The translations under genes were made by a program, and so were the position numbers. A DNA stretch of 64,000 bases from Bacteroidales bacterium (GTDB lineage Bacteria; Bacteroidota; Bacteroidia; Bacteroidales; UBA932): positions 146,968-210,967 of the forward strand of contig JAFRZX010000030.1 of the NCBI GenBank assembly GCA_017442315.1, in the 5' to 3' direction. Every line of letters starts with the position of its first letter. The stretch's first letter is position 1. Under the pieces are notes generated by a model. The model did no database searches, was not told the origin of the DNA, and was given only the letters and a program-made list of their open reading frames with translations. This document shows positions 1 to 12,032 of the stretch, piece by piece.

Positions 1-1462
1 GTTTACCTGTGTTATTTGTGAACTTGCAACCAGTGAATGTAGCATTGAATGCCTTAGTCGCTGTGTTGATATCGATGGCGCCTCCACCATTACTATGCGT
101 GGTCTCCATACCTGTAAAAGTACAGTCTTTGAATGTGACAGTACCTGTGGTAGATGCATTAAAATAGAATGCTCCACCTCTGTCTGTAGCCGTGGTACCT
201 TCATTCATTGTAAATGTAATGCCATCCCATGTCCAGTTGTAAAGAGTAGAGCCATTTCCGGCAAACAGACGAGTACCACCGTCTTTAGTGATTATGGTAG
301 GATTCTGTGAAGGATCTCTGCCCTCAAGGGAAGTGCCTGAAAGATTGTCAGGATATCCACCGTATATTGCGGTCTTGTTGTTCACATTGATATAGAAACC
401 TATTGTTTCCGGTAATGTGTATTTTCCAGCAGCCAGATGAAGTTCTGCACCATAGAGTCTCCATCCATTGGTGTTTTTGTTGTAATTTACACCATCTGCA
501 ATTTCACTTCCTAGGAGTTTGATGAGAAGTGTTTCTCCACCAGCGTTTTCCCAACTTGATCCATCACCGTTTGCTCCGGACTTGAAGAACCAATGATCAC
601 GAATGGATTTATCAAGGTTAGGTATGAATGTAATCTCCGATCTGTTTGTCGTGACAGATGTGGTCGTAAGAGCACCTTCAGACCAGTTGGTCGTACCCCC
701 TGTCTTTGTTGCTTTGAATCCGAATCCATATGCCATATCAGTATCTGGACATAGACCGATGTAATATGTTCCGCCGGGTTTCAGATCGCCGACTTGCACT
801 ATCGCACTTTGCTCATAGGTTGTTTCTCCTATTTTTCCTGTTACCGGTTTACCCACTGTTACTGGATTTTTTGAATCAGCATTGAAAGATACAAGTGAAA
901 GTCCACCAGATGTCAGTTCGTTCGATGAGTTTGACATGAACTGGAATCCTTTGTGCTTGGCATCCTCACTTAGAGTAAATTTAAATATGTGAGTTAGGTT
1001 CTTGAATGCAAACACAGACTCTTCCTTTGTTGTCTTGGCTGCCATGATGTTGGCCTGTCCGAAAGAACCATCCTGAGTCTGGGGAATGACAATAGAGAGT
1101 TGCGCATCAGTCTCACCCGCAACGAGGCTATGGACAGTTTTTGCCGGATAGACTGCATAATAAGTCTCAACATCACCGACAGTTGCAGTTACAGTACCTT
1201 TATTGACAGTTGCAGTTGTGAATGCATCGTCTTCGGTTCCGTAGACAATCTTGATCTGGTCTCCATCTTCCCATGCGTGAGTCTCTCCGTCCCAAGTTGT
1301 CTTGGTCTCAAGCTCATCAAGGTTGAACGTCAATGTCGTCATCGGGCCGTCGTAGTGAGTACCCTTCTTTGTTGTTTCCATTTCAGGATTGGCTTCTTCC
1401 ATGCATGAAAAAGCCACGGTTGTTGCTGCAAGAGCAGCCATTAATCTAATAATCTTTTTCAT
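1..1462 (-). CDS. Fimbrillin-like/beta-helix surface lipoprotein (3' end beyond window)
   Basis: The frame is open from the ATG at 1462 to the left edge (about 487 residues), so the C-terminus is missing. Residues 1-20 form a lipoprotein signal ending in AFSC, with Cys20 as the expected lipidation site. Residues about 30-270 are beta-rich, with a pattern seen in fimbrillin/Mfa-like domains (T-rich strand, W-GD-I, then YYAVYPA). From about residue 300 the motif GANGDGSSWENA and repeated G-T-F-D-C strands mark a right-handed beta-helix. A role as an exported, surface-exposed adhesin or carbohydrate-binding protein is inference. It follows the 50-residue gene at 1474-1626 by 11 bases and is probably co-transcribed with it. 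Confidence 0.75.
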   Translation of the reverse strand, partial: MKKIIRLMAALAATTVAFSCMEEANPEMETTKKGTHYDGPMTTLTFNLDELETKTTWDGETHAWEDGDQIKIVYGTEDDAFTTATVNKGTVTATVGDVETYYAVYPAKTVHSLVAGETDAQLSIVIPQTQDGSFGQANIMAAKTTKEESVFAFKNLTHIFKFTLSEDAKHKGFQFMSNSSNELTSGGLSLVSFNADSKNPVTVGKPVTGKIGETTYEQSAIVQVGDLKPGGTYYIGLCPDTDMAYGFGFKATKTGGTTNWSEGALTTTSVTTNRSEITFIPNLDKSIRDHWFFKSGANGDGSSWENAGGETLLIKLLGSEIADGVNYNKNTNGWRLYGAELHLAAGKYTLPETIGFYINVNNKTAIYGGYPDNLSGTSLEGRDPSQNPTIITKDGGTRLFAGNGSTLYNWTWDGITFTMNEGTTATDRGGAFYFNASTTGTVTFKDCTFTGMETTHSNGGGAIDINTATKAFNATFTGCKFTNNTGK

Positions 1463-1473
1463 AGCTGTCGAAT

Positions 1474-1626
1474 TTACCAAGAGAATGTGTAATCGTTTTC
1501 TGTCATGTCTTCGAGATTCAGATTGAACCCCTTTTGATTGCTTGCGCACAGTACTGACTCCGGATGGATGTCAATCGCTGTGATTTCAGGAGCAAGATAC
1601 TCCTTTGAAATTTTTCCGATGTTCAT
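1474..1626 (-). CDS. Small 50-residue protein of unknown function
   Basis: An ATG at 1626 opens a 50-codon frame ending in TAA at 1474-1476. The product begins MNIGKISKEYLAPEITAIDI and has VLCASN in the middle and an acidic C-terminal half. It has no signal peptide or membrane segment. A perfect -7 element (TAAATTTG) lies 47 bases upstream, and the surface lipoprotein gene starts 11 bases downstream, so it looks like the first gene of that transcript. Short proteins with a YxxPEIxxIDI...LCAS pattern are, from general knowledge, common beside surface-protein genes in Bacteroidales; their function is not known to me. The main doubt is its size. Confidence 0.5.
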   Translation of the reverse strand: MNIGKISKEYLAPEITAIDIHPESVLCASNQKGFNLNLEDMTENDYTFSW

Positions 1627-1672
1627 AAAATATTGGTATTTGTTATTGGTTTTGATGCGGTTGTTGTTCCTG

Positions 1673-1680
1673 CAAATTTA
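1673..1680 (-). promoter_or_regulatory. -7 promoter element for the small ORF/fimbrillin-like genes
   Basis: The minus strand reads TAAATTTG, a full match to the Bacteroidales -7 consensus TAnnTTTG, 47 bases before the ATG at 1626. No clear TTTG is seen at -33. Confidence 0.5.
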
Positions 1681-1840
1681 TAAAGTATAAGATGTAATGG
1701 GAACGGCTGTGGGAATTATAAAGATTTCAAGATTGTTTAAAAATATAAAACATTGAATGGAGAGCTTTAAAGGCTGATTTTGGGGTGATTCGGGGGTATG
1801 TGAAATATAGATGATGACATGGGTGTTCTGCCCTGTTTTT

Positions 1841-1872
1841 CTTGGTCGGATGCAGAAAAAAAGGTATACTTG
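1841..1872 (+). promoter_or_regulatory. Probable promoter of the beta-galactosidase gene
   Basis: CTTG, 20 bases, then TATACTTG. Each element is one base from the Bacteroidales consensus (TTTG and TAnnTTTG). It ends 47 bases before the start at 1920. Confidence 0.4.
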
Positions 1873-1916
1873 CATATCTTATTTAATGGAATAATACATC
1901 TGTTTATAAAAAGTAA

Positions 1917-5174
<3,258 letters not shown>

Positions 5175-5185
5175 CAGGGTTTTGG

Positions 5186-5674
5186 TCATTCTGATGGCCT
5201 TTTTGCCAGAACACTGTCAAGAAACAGAAGCCCGGTATCTCCACTGTTTTTCATCTTGTCGACGATTCCAGAGAAAAGGGCTTCTTCTTCGACTTGTTCA
5301 TCTACGAATGTGCGGAAGAAATTTTCTGTGGCGAAATCTTGTTCTTCTATTGCATGAAGGACAATCTTGTCAATCATCTTTGACACCATTTTTTCCTGAT
5401 TGAGCGAGTGCTCGAATACCTCAGGGACCGACCCCCATCCTTCAGGAACGAGATTCACCATCTGGAGCTTTACCTGTCCTCCTCTGTCTGTCAGGTAATC
5501 CGCCATTCTTGTGGCATGTTCTCTCTCTTCGTCAGAATGCACCTTCATCCAATGGGCAAAGCCGTCCCATCCCTGATGCTTCAGGAAATAAGACATCTGG
5601 AGGTAAAGATTGGAAGACCAGAGTTCAGCAGTGATCTGATCGTTGATGATCTTTTGTAATTTACTTGTAATCAT
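5186..5674 (-). CDS. ftnA: Bacterial non-haem ferritin
   Basis: At 162 residues this is the usual length for FtnA. The iron ligands fall at the same numbers as in E. coli FtnA: Glu17, Glu50, His53 and Glu94, with Gln127 and Glu130 following. It should form a 24-subunit cytosolic shell that oxidises Fe(II) and stores Fe(III). It is monocistronic and converges on the beta-galactosidase gene with 11 bases between stop codons. No clear TAnnTTTG is visible upstream, but a near-palindrome sits 16-31 bases before the start. Confidence 0.95.
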   Translation of the reverse strand: MITSKLQKIINDQITAELWSSNLYLQMSYFLKHQGWDGFAHWMKVHSDEEREHATRMADYLTDRGGQVKLQMVNLVPEGWGSVPEVFEHSLNQEKMVSKMIDKIVLHAIEEQDFATENFFRTFVDEQVEEEALFSGIVDKMKNSGDTGLLFLDSVLAKRPSE

Positions 5675-5689
5675 ATCTGTATGTTTTTT

Positions 5690-5705
5690 AGTTCATCGAT
5701 GAGCT
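5690..5705. promoter_or_regulatory. Possible operator before ferritin gene
   Basis: AGTTCATCGATGAGCT is a 16-base near-perfect palindrome (one of eight pairs mismatched) just upstream of the ferritin start. A repressor or activator site is possible; the binding protein is unknown. Confidence 0.25.
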
Positions 5706-5842
5706 ATTGCAATACAGATGCCTTGGATGTTTATGATATTGGAAAATAAAAATCAATTCAATAAATTTGCATCCGATAAATGTGCATAGCCGATTCCGGC
5801 AAGTTCCCCCCTATGCGCTATATAGCTAAGTTTAAGTCCCCT

Positions 5843-5850
5843 GGGGGGGG
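5843..5850. repeat. G8 homopolymer in leader of lipoprotein pair
   Basis: Eight consecutive G residues end 20 bases before the ATG at 5871. A weak -7-like TAAGTTTA at 5827-5834 lies upstream, so the tract would fall in the untranslated leader. Such tracts are prone to slipped-strand length change. Confidence 0.6.
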
Positions 5851-5870
5851 ATTTTAAAAGTCCTTTTTAT

Positions 5871-7340
5871 ATGAAACGTTTGTTTTTTATTCTTGCTCTT
5901 GCAGGTGTGTTCGCTGTATCCTGTGAGAAAGTAGTGGAAGTTGAGAAGATCGTGGAGAAGGAATGCGACAAGCAGCATTATGAAGATGAAGAGTGTGATA
6001 GGGAACATCTTCCAGAGGTTGCTCCTAAATTGACATTGACAGCTGGGGCAGTTACGGTTGAAAGTGTTTCCTTTGTCCTTGCTCCGACAGATGCGGCAGC
6101 TGTCCGTTATTCTGTGGTTGAGGCTGGAACCTCCCTGCCGACAGCTGAAGATCTTTTCAATAAGGAATCAGAGTTCTATGGCGTACCTGCCGATGCAACT
6201 ATAGAAGCTGAATATCTTGTTTCTTCTTTGAGACTTGGAACAGAATATACTGTTGTAGCAGCAGCTAGAAACAATATTGGTTATTCTGAGGTTGTCACTC
6301 TTGCCATGACTACAGCAATTCCTGAAATGTCTCTCGGACTTTCCGTAGTGAAGATCAATTCAAGTTCAGTTGTGTTCAGCATTTCTCCAGTGAATGCAAG
6401 TAAGGTCGCATACAAGGTTCTTGCTGCCGGCGAAGAAGTTCCGGAGGCTACAGTAGTTCTCGAAAGTGGTGTTGAGGCGGATGCGACTGCAGCTGGAGAG
6501 TATGTTGCCAAAGGACTCGAGCCGGAAAGTGCATATGTCATAGTGGCTGCTGCTCTTGATCTTGCAGAAAAGAATGCAATGCTTTCAGATGCTGTAGAAG
6601 TAACTACAATAGCTGTTGTCCCTCCTGCAGTTGGTGACTATTATTATAGTGACGGTTCATGGAGCACGGAGTATGACGACACCAAGACACCTATCGGTGT
6701 TGTATTCTATCTTGGATGTGCTACTGAATTCAAGGATAATGTTGCATATTACAAGGTTAAGGACGGTTCTGCAGCTATGGAGGAATTCCACGGTTATGTG
6801 ATCGCTCTGAAGGATGCTTCTCCTGAGGATGGAGTATGGTGGAGTTTCTATGATTCATGGGGAGACCCTACCGGAGTTTCTGTCGAAACAAATGACTTCT
6901 TGGGTTATACCAACACTCTTGCCATAAGGACTGAAGCCGAGAGGCTTGGTGTGGGATTCTCAGCAGATAACACAAGTTATCCTGCTGCATATTATGCAAC
7001 AGATGCGTATGACGAAGTGTGTCCGGCTCCGGCTCAAAGTTCTGGATGGTTCCTTCCGTCTGCAGGTCAGCTTCAGTATATCTGGGATTCAGCTTATTTT
7101 AATCCTAATGGAAATCTCAAGGGATGGCTCGAAAACTCTTTCAGGAATCTTGGTGAACTTGCCGTTGAAATGCATGTGACGGATTCGGAGTATTGGTCTT
7201 CTACTGAGCAGGTAGACTCATATGGTACATCAGTACGTGCTTATTATGTCAACTTCGATTCTTCAAACTGGAATCCTGGCTTTACTTCATGGTATAATAA
7301 AGATGTCGATTTTCGTGTCCGTTCAGTTCTTGCGTTCTAA
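5871..7340 (+). CDS. Lipoprotein with Fn3-like domains and a C-terminal DUF1566/FISUMP-like domain
   Basis: This 489-residue protein starts with a lipoprotein signal (AVSC, Cys18). A short charged stretch rich in VEK and E follows (residues 19-45), possibly a coiled coil. Two Fn3-like beta-sandwich repeats follow at about 50-145 and 150-245, each with an 'S-VVFSISP...A--Y-V---G' pattern. Residues about 255-489 resemble the DUF1566/Fibrobacter-succinogenes-major-domain fold: WFLPSAGQL near 396, YWSSTE near 440, and FRVRSVLAF at the end. It is probably anchored in the outer membrane; function unknown. It is followed after 12 bases by a second Fn3-like lipoprotein gene. A G8 tract lies in its leader. 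Confidence 0.75.
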   Translation: MKRLFFILALAGVFAVSCEKVVEVEKIVEKECDKQHYEDEECDREHLPEVAPKLTLTAGAVTVESVSFVLAPTDAAAVRYSVVEAGTSLPTAEDLFNKESEFYGVPADATIEAEYLVSSLRLGTEYTVVAAARNNIGYSEVVTLAMTTAIPEMSLGLSVVKINSSSVVFSISPVNASKVAYKVLAAGEEVPEATVVLESGVEADATAAGEYVAKGLEPESAYVIVAAALDLAEKNAMLSDAVEVTTIAVVPPAVGDYYYSDGSWSTEYDDTKTPIGVVFYLGCATEFKDNVAYYKVKDGSAAMEEFHGYVIALKDASPEDGVWWSFYDSWGDPTGVSVETNDFLGYTNTLAIRTEAERLGVGFSADNTSYPAAYYATDAYDEVCPAPAQSSGWFLPSAGQLQYIWDSAYFNPNGNLKGWLENSFRNLGELAVEMHVTDSEYWSSTEQVDSYGTSVRAYYVNFDSSNWNPGFTSWYNKDVDFRVRSVLAF

Positions 7341-7352
7341 AATCATTTGAGG

Positions 7353-8990
7353 ATGAAACGATTTTTCAGATATGTTCTCGCTCTCACGATGCCGTTATTC
7401 ATGGCATCGTGTGAGGAGAAGCCAGTAGAACCAACTGTTCCTGAAGAAGAGGAAGGTAAGGAAGCCTTCCTTGTAATCAAGGATGCTCAGGATGTTGTCG
7501 GATTTGATTTTGGCGAGACCAGAACTTTTGCCATCGAACAGAGTGGTGTAAAGGAACTTTATGTCAGCAGTCCAGACGGATGGATCGCTTCTGTAGATGA
7601 TGATGAATTGATTGTTACGGCCCCCCTTGAGGATGCTGCACAGGAGTATTCTGAGGAAGGTCTGGTCGTCATAACATATTCCGGTACCGATGGAGTGGAA
7701 AAAAGTTCATCTGTTGGAGTTTTTGTTGATGAAGCGACTCTCCAGGATGAGGTTACCTTTGAACTCATCTATAGCAATGTTACGTCCACCTCTGCTCATC
7801 TTGAAGTGATACCGAGCAATAATGAAGCAAGATACTATTATGATGTCTGCACTATGGAGGATTATAATAGTGTCAACGGTGATGTCGGTGTTATCATCGG
7901 TCAGTATATTGACTATCTTCTTGCATACAATCCGTCTCTGACAATGGAAGATATGCTGAATATCATGTTGTCTCAAGGTCCTGATTCAGATACAGTATCT
8001 GGTCTTCCTCCGGGAACCGAGATGTGTTTCTATGCCATAGCTGTCAACGACGAGGGTGAGACATATTCCGAACCGGCTGTAGTGAGATTTACTACAGAAA
8101 AAGGTGGCAATCCAGCTGATTGCTCTTTTGAAATGACAGTTTCGGAGATTAAGGGCACTACTGTGTTCATAGAGATCACACCTTCCGATCCTTCGGTGCG
8201 CTACTGGTATGCTGTCACACCTCGCGATGGTTATCCGGGCGATATACCGTTGATGGTAGAAGTGAAGAATGAGGCTCAGGCTTATGCTGACGAGGTCGGT
8301 ATGACTCTGGAGGAAGTGATAAAAGGAGTCACAGTTGCCGGTCCGGTGGCAGAAAACTGGTATGATCTGGAAGTTGATACCGGATACTATCTGTATGCTT
8401 TTGCTATGGACGAGCAAGGCAATTCTGCCGGTCCTCTTTTCAAAGAGGCATTTACTACAGCTGAGACAGATATATCAGATGCTGATGTCGAATTGACATA
8501 TAGATATTTCGATGGCGATGCTTTGTATGCATCGGATCCAGCTGCCTTCCCGAATGCAGAGGGGCGTGTAATCGTTCAGATCTATGCGGAACCTAATTTC
8601 TATGCTTCCGATTGGGCTGTGGCATTAGGAATGGGAGATATGACGGATACCTATAGCTATCCTGACGATGCTACGATTAATGCTATACTTGCATCAGGAG
8701 CCGCTAAGTACAACCAGAGTGTTTCTACTTTTTATGCCACCTGGAGTGATTGCACAATCTTTGGATTTGCTGCAGACTACTATGGATATAATGGCGTATT
8801 GCACCGTATTCTTGTACAACCGGTGAAGGAGAATGCATCTCCTGTCTCTGATTTTGTTGCGACAGCCGCATCTGCAACTTCAGCTATGTCGATCAGTGTT
8901 CCTCAGACCGGGTGGTCAGACGCATCGATGTCTTTGAATCTGCGTGTAAAGGCTTGTAAGCCAGGATACAAGGATATTAATCTTAAATAA
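7353..8990 (+). CDS. Fn3-repeat lipoprotein of unknown function
   Basis: I chose the ATG at 7353, not the in-frame TTG at 7347, because it gives a clean signal peptide, MKRFFRYVLALTMPLFMASC, closely matching the upstream gene's start. The 545-residue product has a lipobox (MASC), an acidic linker, a BACON-like beta-sandwich (about 35-125) and two Fn3-like domains (about 130-250 and 250-370). Each of these ends in '...Y-YAFAMDE-GN' or similar, and a third beta-rich region follows (about 372-520). It is the second gene of a two-gene unit ending at the hairpin at 9022. The shared architecture suggests the two proteins form a surface complex; this is inference. Confidence 0.7.
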   Translation: MKRFFRYVLALTMPLFMASCEEKPVEPTVPEEEEGKEAFLVIKDAQDVVGFDFGETRTFAIEQSGVKELYVSSPDGWIASVDDDELIVTAPLEDAAQEYSEEGLVVITYSGTDGVEKSSSVGVFVDEATLQDEVTFELIYSNVTSTSAHLEVIPSNNEARYYYDVCTMEDYNSVNGDVGVIIGQYIDYLLAYNPSLTMEDMLNIMLSQGPDSDTVSGLPPGTEMCFYAIAVNDEGETYSEPAVVRFTTEKGGNPADCSFEMTVSEIKGTTVFIEITPSDPSVRYWYAVTPRDGYPGDIPLMVEVKNEAQAYADEVGMTLEEVIKGVTVAGPVAENWYDLEVDTGYYLYAFAMDEQGNSAGPLFKEAFTTAETDISDADVELTYRYFDGDALYASDPAAFPNAEGRVIVQIYAEPNFYASDWAVALGMGDMTDTYSYPDDATINAILASGAAKYNQSVSTFYATWSDCTIFGFAADYYGYNGVLHRILVQPVKENASPVSDFVATAASATSAMSISVPQTGWSDASMSLNLRVKACKPGYKDINLK

Positions 8991-9021
8991 GTTTTACATC
9001 AAGATTATTTCGCGAACAATG

Positions 9022-9056
9022 AATTCCCGTTAGAAAAGGCTCTAACGGGAATTTTG
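9022..9056 (+). terminator. Intrinsic terminator of the lipoprotein pair
   Basis: A 13-bp perfect stem (AATTCCCGTTAGA / TCTAACGGGAATT) with a 6-base loop is followed by TTGATT. It sits 31 bases after the stop at 8990 and faces the end of hutI, so it may serve both strands. Confidence 0.75.
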
Positions 9057-9123
9057 ATTATAACTGTGACTTGTCACCTTCGCTGCATCGGGAATACAAA
9101 AATGTGATATGGTATCTTTGCCG

Positions 9124-10374
9124 TTATCTGTGCAATATGACTTTTTCTATTACGGGTGTCTGATGGCTATACGGTATGAATGCAAGTGACGGAACTGGTT
9201 TAGTTATCAGTAAGTTGGCTTTTTTGCCGATTGTGACGGATCCGAGAATATCGCTTACTCCCATTGCATAAGCAGAGTTTATTGTGCATGCATTGAAAGA
9301 TTGTTCAGGGGTCAGGCGCATCTTGATGCATCCCAGAGCCATGACAAAACGCATGTTTCCGCTGGGACTCGACCCAGGATTATAGTCTGATGCCAGGGCA
9401 ACCGGCAATCCTGCTTTGATGTAGTCTTTTGCCCGTCCATATGGCAGTCCAAGGAAAAATGAACATCCGGGAAGCATTGTAGGCATGGTCAGACTGCCTC
9501 GCAGGGCTTCGATTTCGGAGTCGGTAGTCTTTTCCAGATGATCTACTGATAGGGCATTGCATTTCACGCCTACCTGCACTCCGCCGGAAACAGCCAGCTC
9601 GTTGGCATGTATCTTTGGTGTAATACCGTATTCTGCAGCCTTTTTCAGTATCTTTTCTGTTTCGTCGACAGTGAAGAATCCTTCATCACAGAAGACATCC
9701 ACATAATCTGCCAATCGTTCAGCTGCAACTTTCGGCAGCATTTCGTTGCATACCAGATCAACGTATTCGCTTTGTCGTCCCTTATAGGCCCGTCCTACGG
9801 CGTGAGCACCGAGAAATGTAGCCTTGACTGTTATCGGTGCGGTTTCCTTGATGCGTTTTATTACCCTCAGCATCTTCAGTTCGTCCTCCACAGTCAGTCC
9901 GTAACCGCTTTTGATCTCCACAGCACCTGTTCCCATGGCCATGATTTCATTTACACGTTCCATTGATTGGCGGTAAAGCTCATCATCAGAAGTCTTGTGC
10001 AGAAGGTCAGCCGAATTAAGGATGCCGCCTCCGCGTGCAGCAATCTCCTCATAGCTCAGTCCGGCAATCTTGTCCCTGAACTCACCGTCTCTGCAACCGG
10101 CATACACGATATGTGTATGGCTGTCGCAGAACGCCGGCATGACTAATCCTCCATGTGCATCTATGTGCTCGTCTGCATTACTGAGATAGGTTTCAGAGTC
10201 ATTGTCCCCACGGAAACAGCCTGCGGTTCCGAAATCAGTAATGATTCCGTCCTCAATTACCAGATATGCATCATTGATGCACTCCACATGATCCATCCGG
10301 GCACCTTCTAACTTTCTAGTCCCCTCAGGCAGAATCCCTGCCAACGTACCTATATTATAAATTACTGTCTTCAT
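9124..10374 (-). CDS. hutI: Imidazolonepropionase
   Basis: HutI hydrolyses 4-imidazolone-5-propionate to N-formimino-L-glutamate, the third step of histidine breakdown, in the cytosol. The 416-residue length is normal. The amidohydrolase metal site is visible as the HTH in CDSHTHIVYAG, with later conserved features KIHANELA and ALASDYNPGSSPSG. It is the last gene of the hut operon, starting one base after the hutH stop codon. Confidence 0.97.
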   Translation of the reverse strand: MKTVIYNIGTLAGILPEGTRKLEGARMDHVECINDAYLVIEDGIITDFGTAGCFRGDNDSETYLSNADEHIDAHGGLVMPAFCDSHTHIVYAGCRDGEFRDKIAGLSYEEIAARGGGILNSADLLHKTSDDELYRQSMERVNEIMAMGTGAVEIKSGYGLTVEDELKMLRVIKRIKETAPITVKATFLGAHAVGRAYKGRQSEYVDLVCNEMLPKVAAERLADYVDVFCDEGFFTVDETEKILKKAAEYGITPKIHANELAVSGGVQVGVKCNALSVDHLEKTTDSEIEALRGSLTMPTMLPGCSFFLGLPYGRAKDYIKAGLPVALASDYNPGSSPSGNMRFVMALGCIKMRLTPEQSFNACTINSAYAMGVSDILGSVTIGKKANLLITKPVPSLAFIPYSHQTPVIEKVILHR

Positions 10375-10375
10375 G

Positions 10376-11848
10376 CTATTTCAAGAACTCCACAGATTTC
10401 TCTATGAGAGGATGCATATATCTGTCATCTTCTATGAATGGTACAACTTTGCGGTAGCCTGCAAAAATCTTTTCTATTGTCCACGATGATCTTAAAGGGC
10501 GGCGGAACTCAAGGGCCTGTGCTGCATTGAATAGTTCGATGGCGAGGACGCGTTCTGTGTTTTCTACGACACGTACAAGTTTTGTTGCAGCGTTTGCTCC
10601 CATGCTGACGTGGTCTTCCTGGCCTTGTGATGATGGTATGGAGTCTGCCGATGCGGGCATGCATAGACCCTTGCTCTGGCTTACGATTGAGGCAGCCGTA
10701 TACTGAGGAATCATGAAGCCGCTGTTCAGACCTGGTTTTGCCACAAGGAAGTTCGGAAGACCTCTCTGGCCGGAAATCAGCTTATATATACGTCTCTCCG
10801 AAATGTTGGCTAGTTCTGATAGAGCGATTGTGAGCATATCCATAGGGATTGCTATAGGCTGTCCATGGAAATTTCCGGCAGAAATGATCAGATCTTCGTC
10901 TGGGAAGACAGTCGGGTTGTCCGTTGCACTGTTGATCTCAGTCTCTATTACAGATTTTACATAACGGATAGTGTCCTTTGATGCCCCGTGCACCTGAGGT
11001 ATGCAGCGGAATGAATAAGGGTCCTGAACGTGAACCTTCTTCTGCCTTATGATTTCACTGCCTTCGAGCAGCTCCCGGAAGCGTGCAGCGGTCTCGATCT
11101 GACCTTGATGGGCGCGCACCTCATGAACCTGTGGATAGAAAGGTTCTATTCTGCCATCGTATGCCTCAAGCGACATGGCTCCGATCTTGTCGGCCCAGTC
11201 TGAAAGCCTTTCAGCCTGGATGAGCGACCATACGGCGTGGGCACTCATGAACTGTGTACCGTTAAGCAGCGCAAGACCTTCCTTTGACTGAAGCTTTACA
11301 GGCTCCCAACCGAACTCTGTCCATACTTCTGCTGAAGAACGGACCTGACCTTTATAGTAAACTTCTCCCAGACCTATCAGAGGCAGACACATGTGTGCAA
11401 GGGGAGCAAGGTCACCGGATGCACCTAGAGATCCCTGCTGATATACTATCGGAAGGATGTCGTTGTTGAACATATCCATCAGACGTTGTACCGTGACAAG
11501 CTGCACACCTGAATATCCGTATGAGAGTGACTGGACTTTCAGGAGAAGCATCAGCTTCACTATTTCAGGACGGACTGTCTCACCAGTACCGCAGGCATGA
11601 GACATCACAAGGTTGTGCTGGAGCTGAGAGAGGTCTTCTGCAGGGATGGTGATGTTGCATAGAGAACCGAAGCCGGTTGTTACTCCGTACACCGGACGCC
11701 CGATGTCTTCCATCTTGCTGTCCAAGAACTTGCGGCATTTTACGATGGCAGCCTCGGATTCCTTGCTGAGTTCCAGCTTTTCACCTTTCCTTATTATTTC
11801 ATTGACCTTTTCGATGGTCAGTCGTTTATTGGAAATTATATGTGTCAT
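10376..11848 (-). CDS. hutH: Histidine ammonia-lyase
   Basis: HutH deaminates L-histidine to trans-urocanate. The prosthetic MIO group forms from Ala143-Ser144-Gly145 in GSLGASGDLAPLAH. I start it at the ATG at 11848 (MTHIISNKRL, 490 residues) rather than an upstream TTG at 11875. That choice matches usual family length (about 500) and leaves the tandem repeats outside the gene. The upstream neighbour is hutU, separated by 205 bases holding a repeat array; hutI follows after one base. Confidence 0.96.
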   Translation of the reverse strand: MTHIISNKRLTIEKVNEIIRKGEKLELSKESEAAIVKCRKFLDSKMEDIGRPVYGVTTGFGSLCNITIPAEDLSQLQHNLVMSHACGTGETVRPEIVKLMLLLKVQSLSYGYSGVQLVTVQRLMDMFNNDILPIVYQQGSLGASGDLAPLAHMCLPLIGLGEVYYKGQVRSSAEVWTEFGWEPVKLQSKEGLALLNGTQFMSAHAVWSLIQAERLSDWADKIGAMSLEAYDGRIEPFYPQVHEVRAHQGQIETAARFRELLEGSEIIRQKKVHVQDPYSFRCIPQVHGASKDTIRYVKSVIETEINSATDNPTVFPDEDLIISAGNFHGQPIAIPMDMLTIALSELANISERRIYKLISGQRGLPNFLVAKPGLNSGFMIPQYTAASIVSQSKGLCMPASADSIPSSQGQEDHVSMGANAATKLVRVVENTERVLAIELFNAAQALEFRRPLRSSWTIEKIFAGYRKVVPFIEDDRYMHPLIEKSVEFLK

Positions 11849-11878
11849 GATTGTTTCGTTTAGATTGCCGTTCAAAAC

Positions 11879-12032
11879 GGCAATGACGGTTTAAATGGTA
11901 ATGACATTTAAATAGGCAATGACGTTTAAATTGACAAAGTCGTATAATGGTAATGACATTTAAATAGGCAATGACGTTTAAATTGACAATGACGTTTAAA
12001 TTTACAAAATCGTTTAAATTGGCAAAGACGTC
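11879..12032. repeat. 17-18 bp tandem repeat array between hutU and hutH
   Basis: Eight full units and one partial unit of a degenerate 17-18 base repeat, consensus GGCAATGACGTTTAAAT, lie head to tail. Variants include GGTAATGACATTTAAAT (twice) and TGACAAAGTCGTATAAT. The array fills the hutU-hutH gap and contains no open frame I can support. It is not a CRISPR: the units abut and there are no spacers. Confidence 0.85.

Noticed and set aside
9112-9119. TATCTTTG on the plus strand, a perfect -7 element
   Set aside because: It points into the end of hutI with no downstream plus-strand gene and no -33 element; chance match.
11879-12032. CRISPR array
   Set aside because: Units of 17-18 bases abut without spacers and no cas genes are present.
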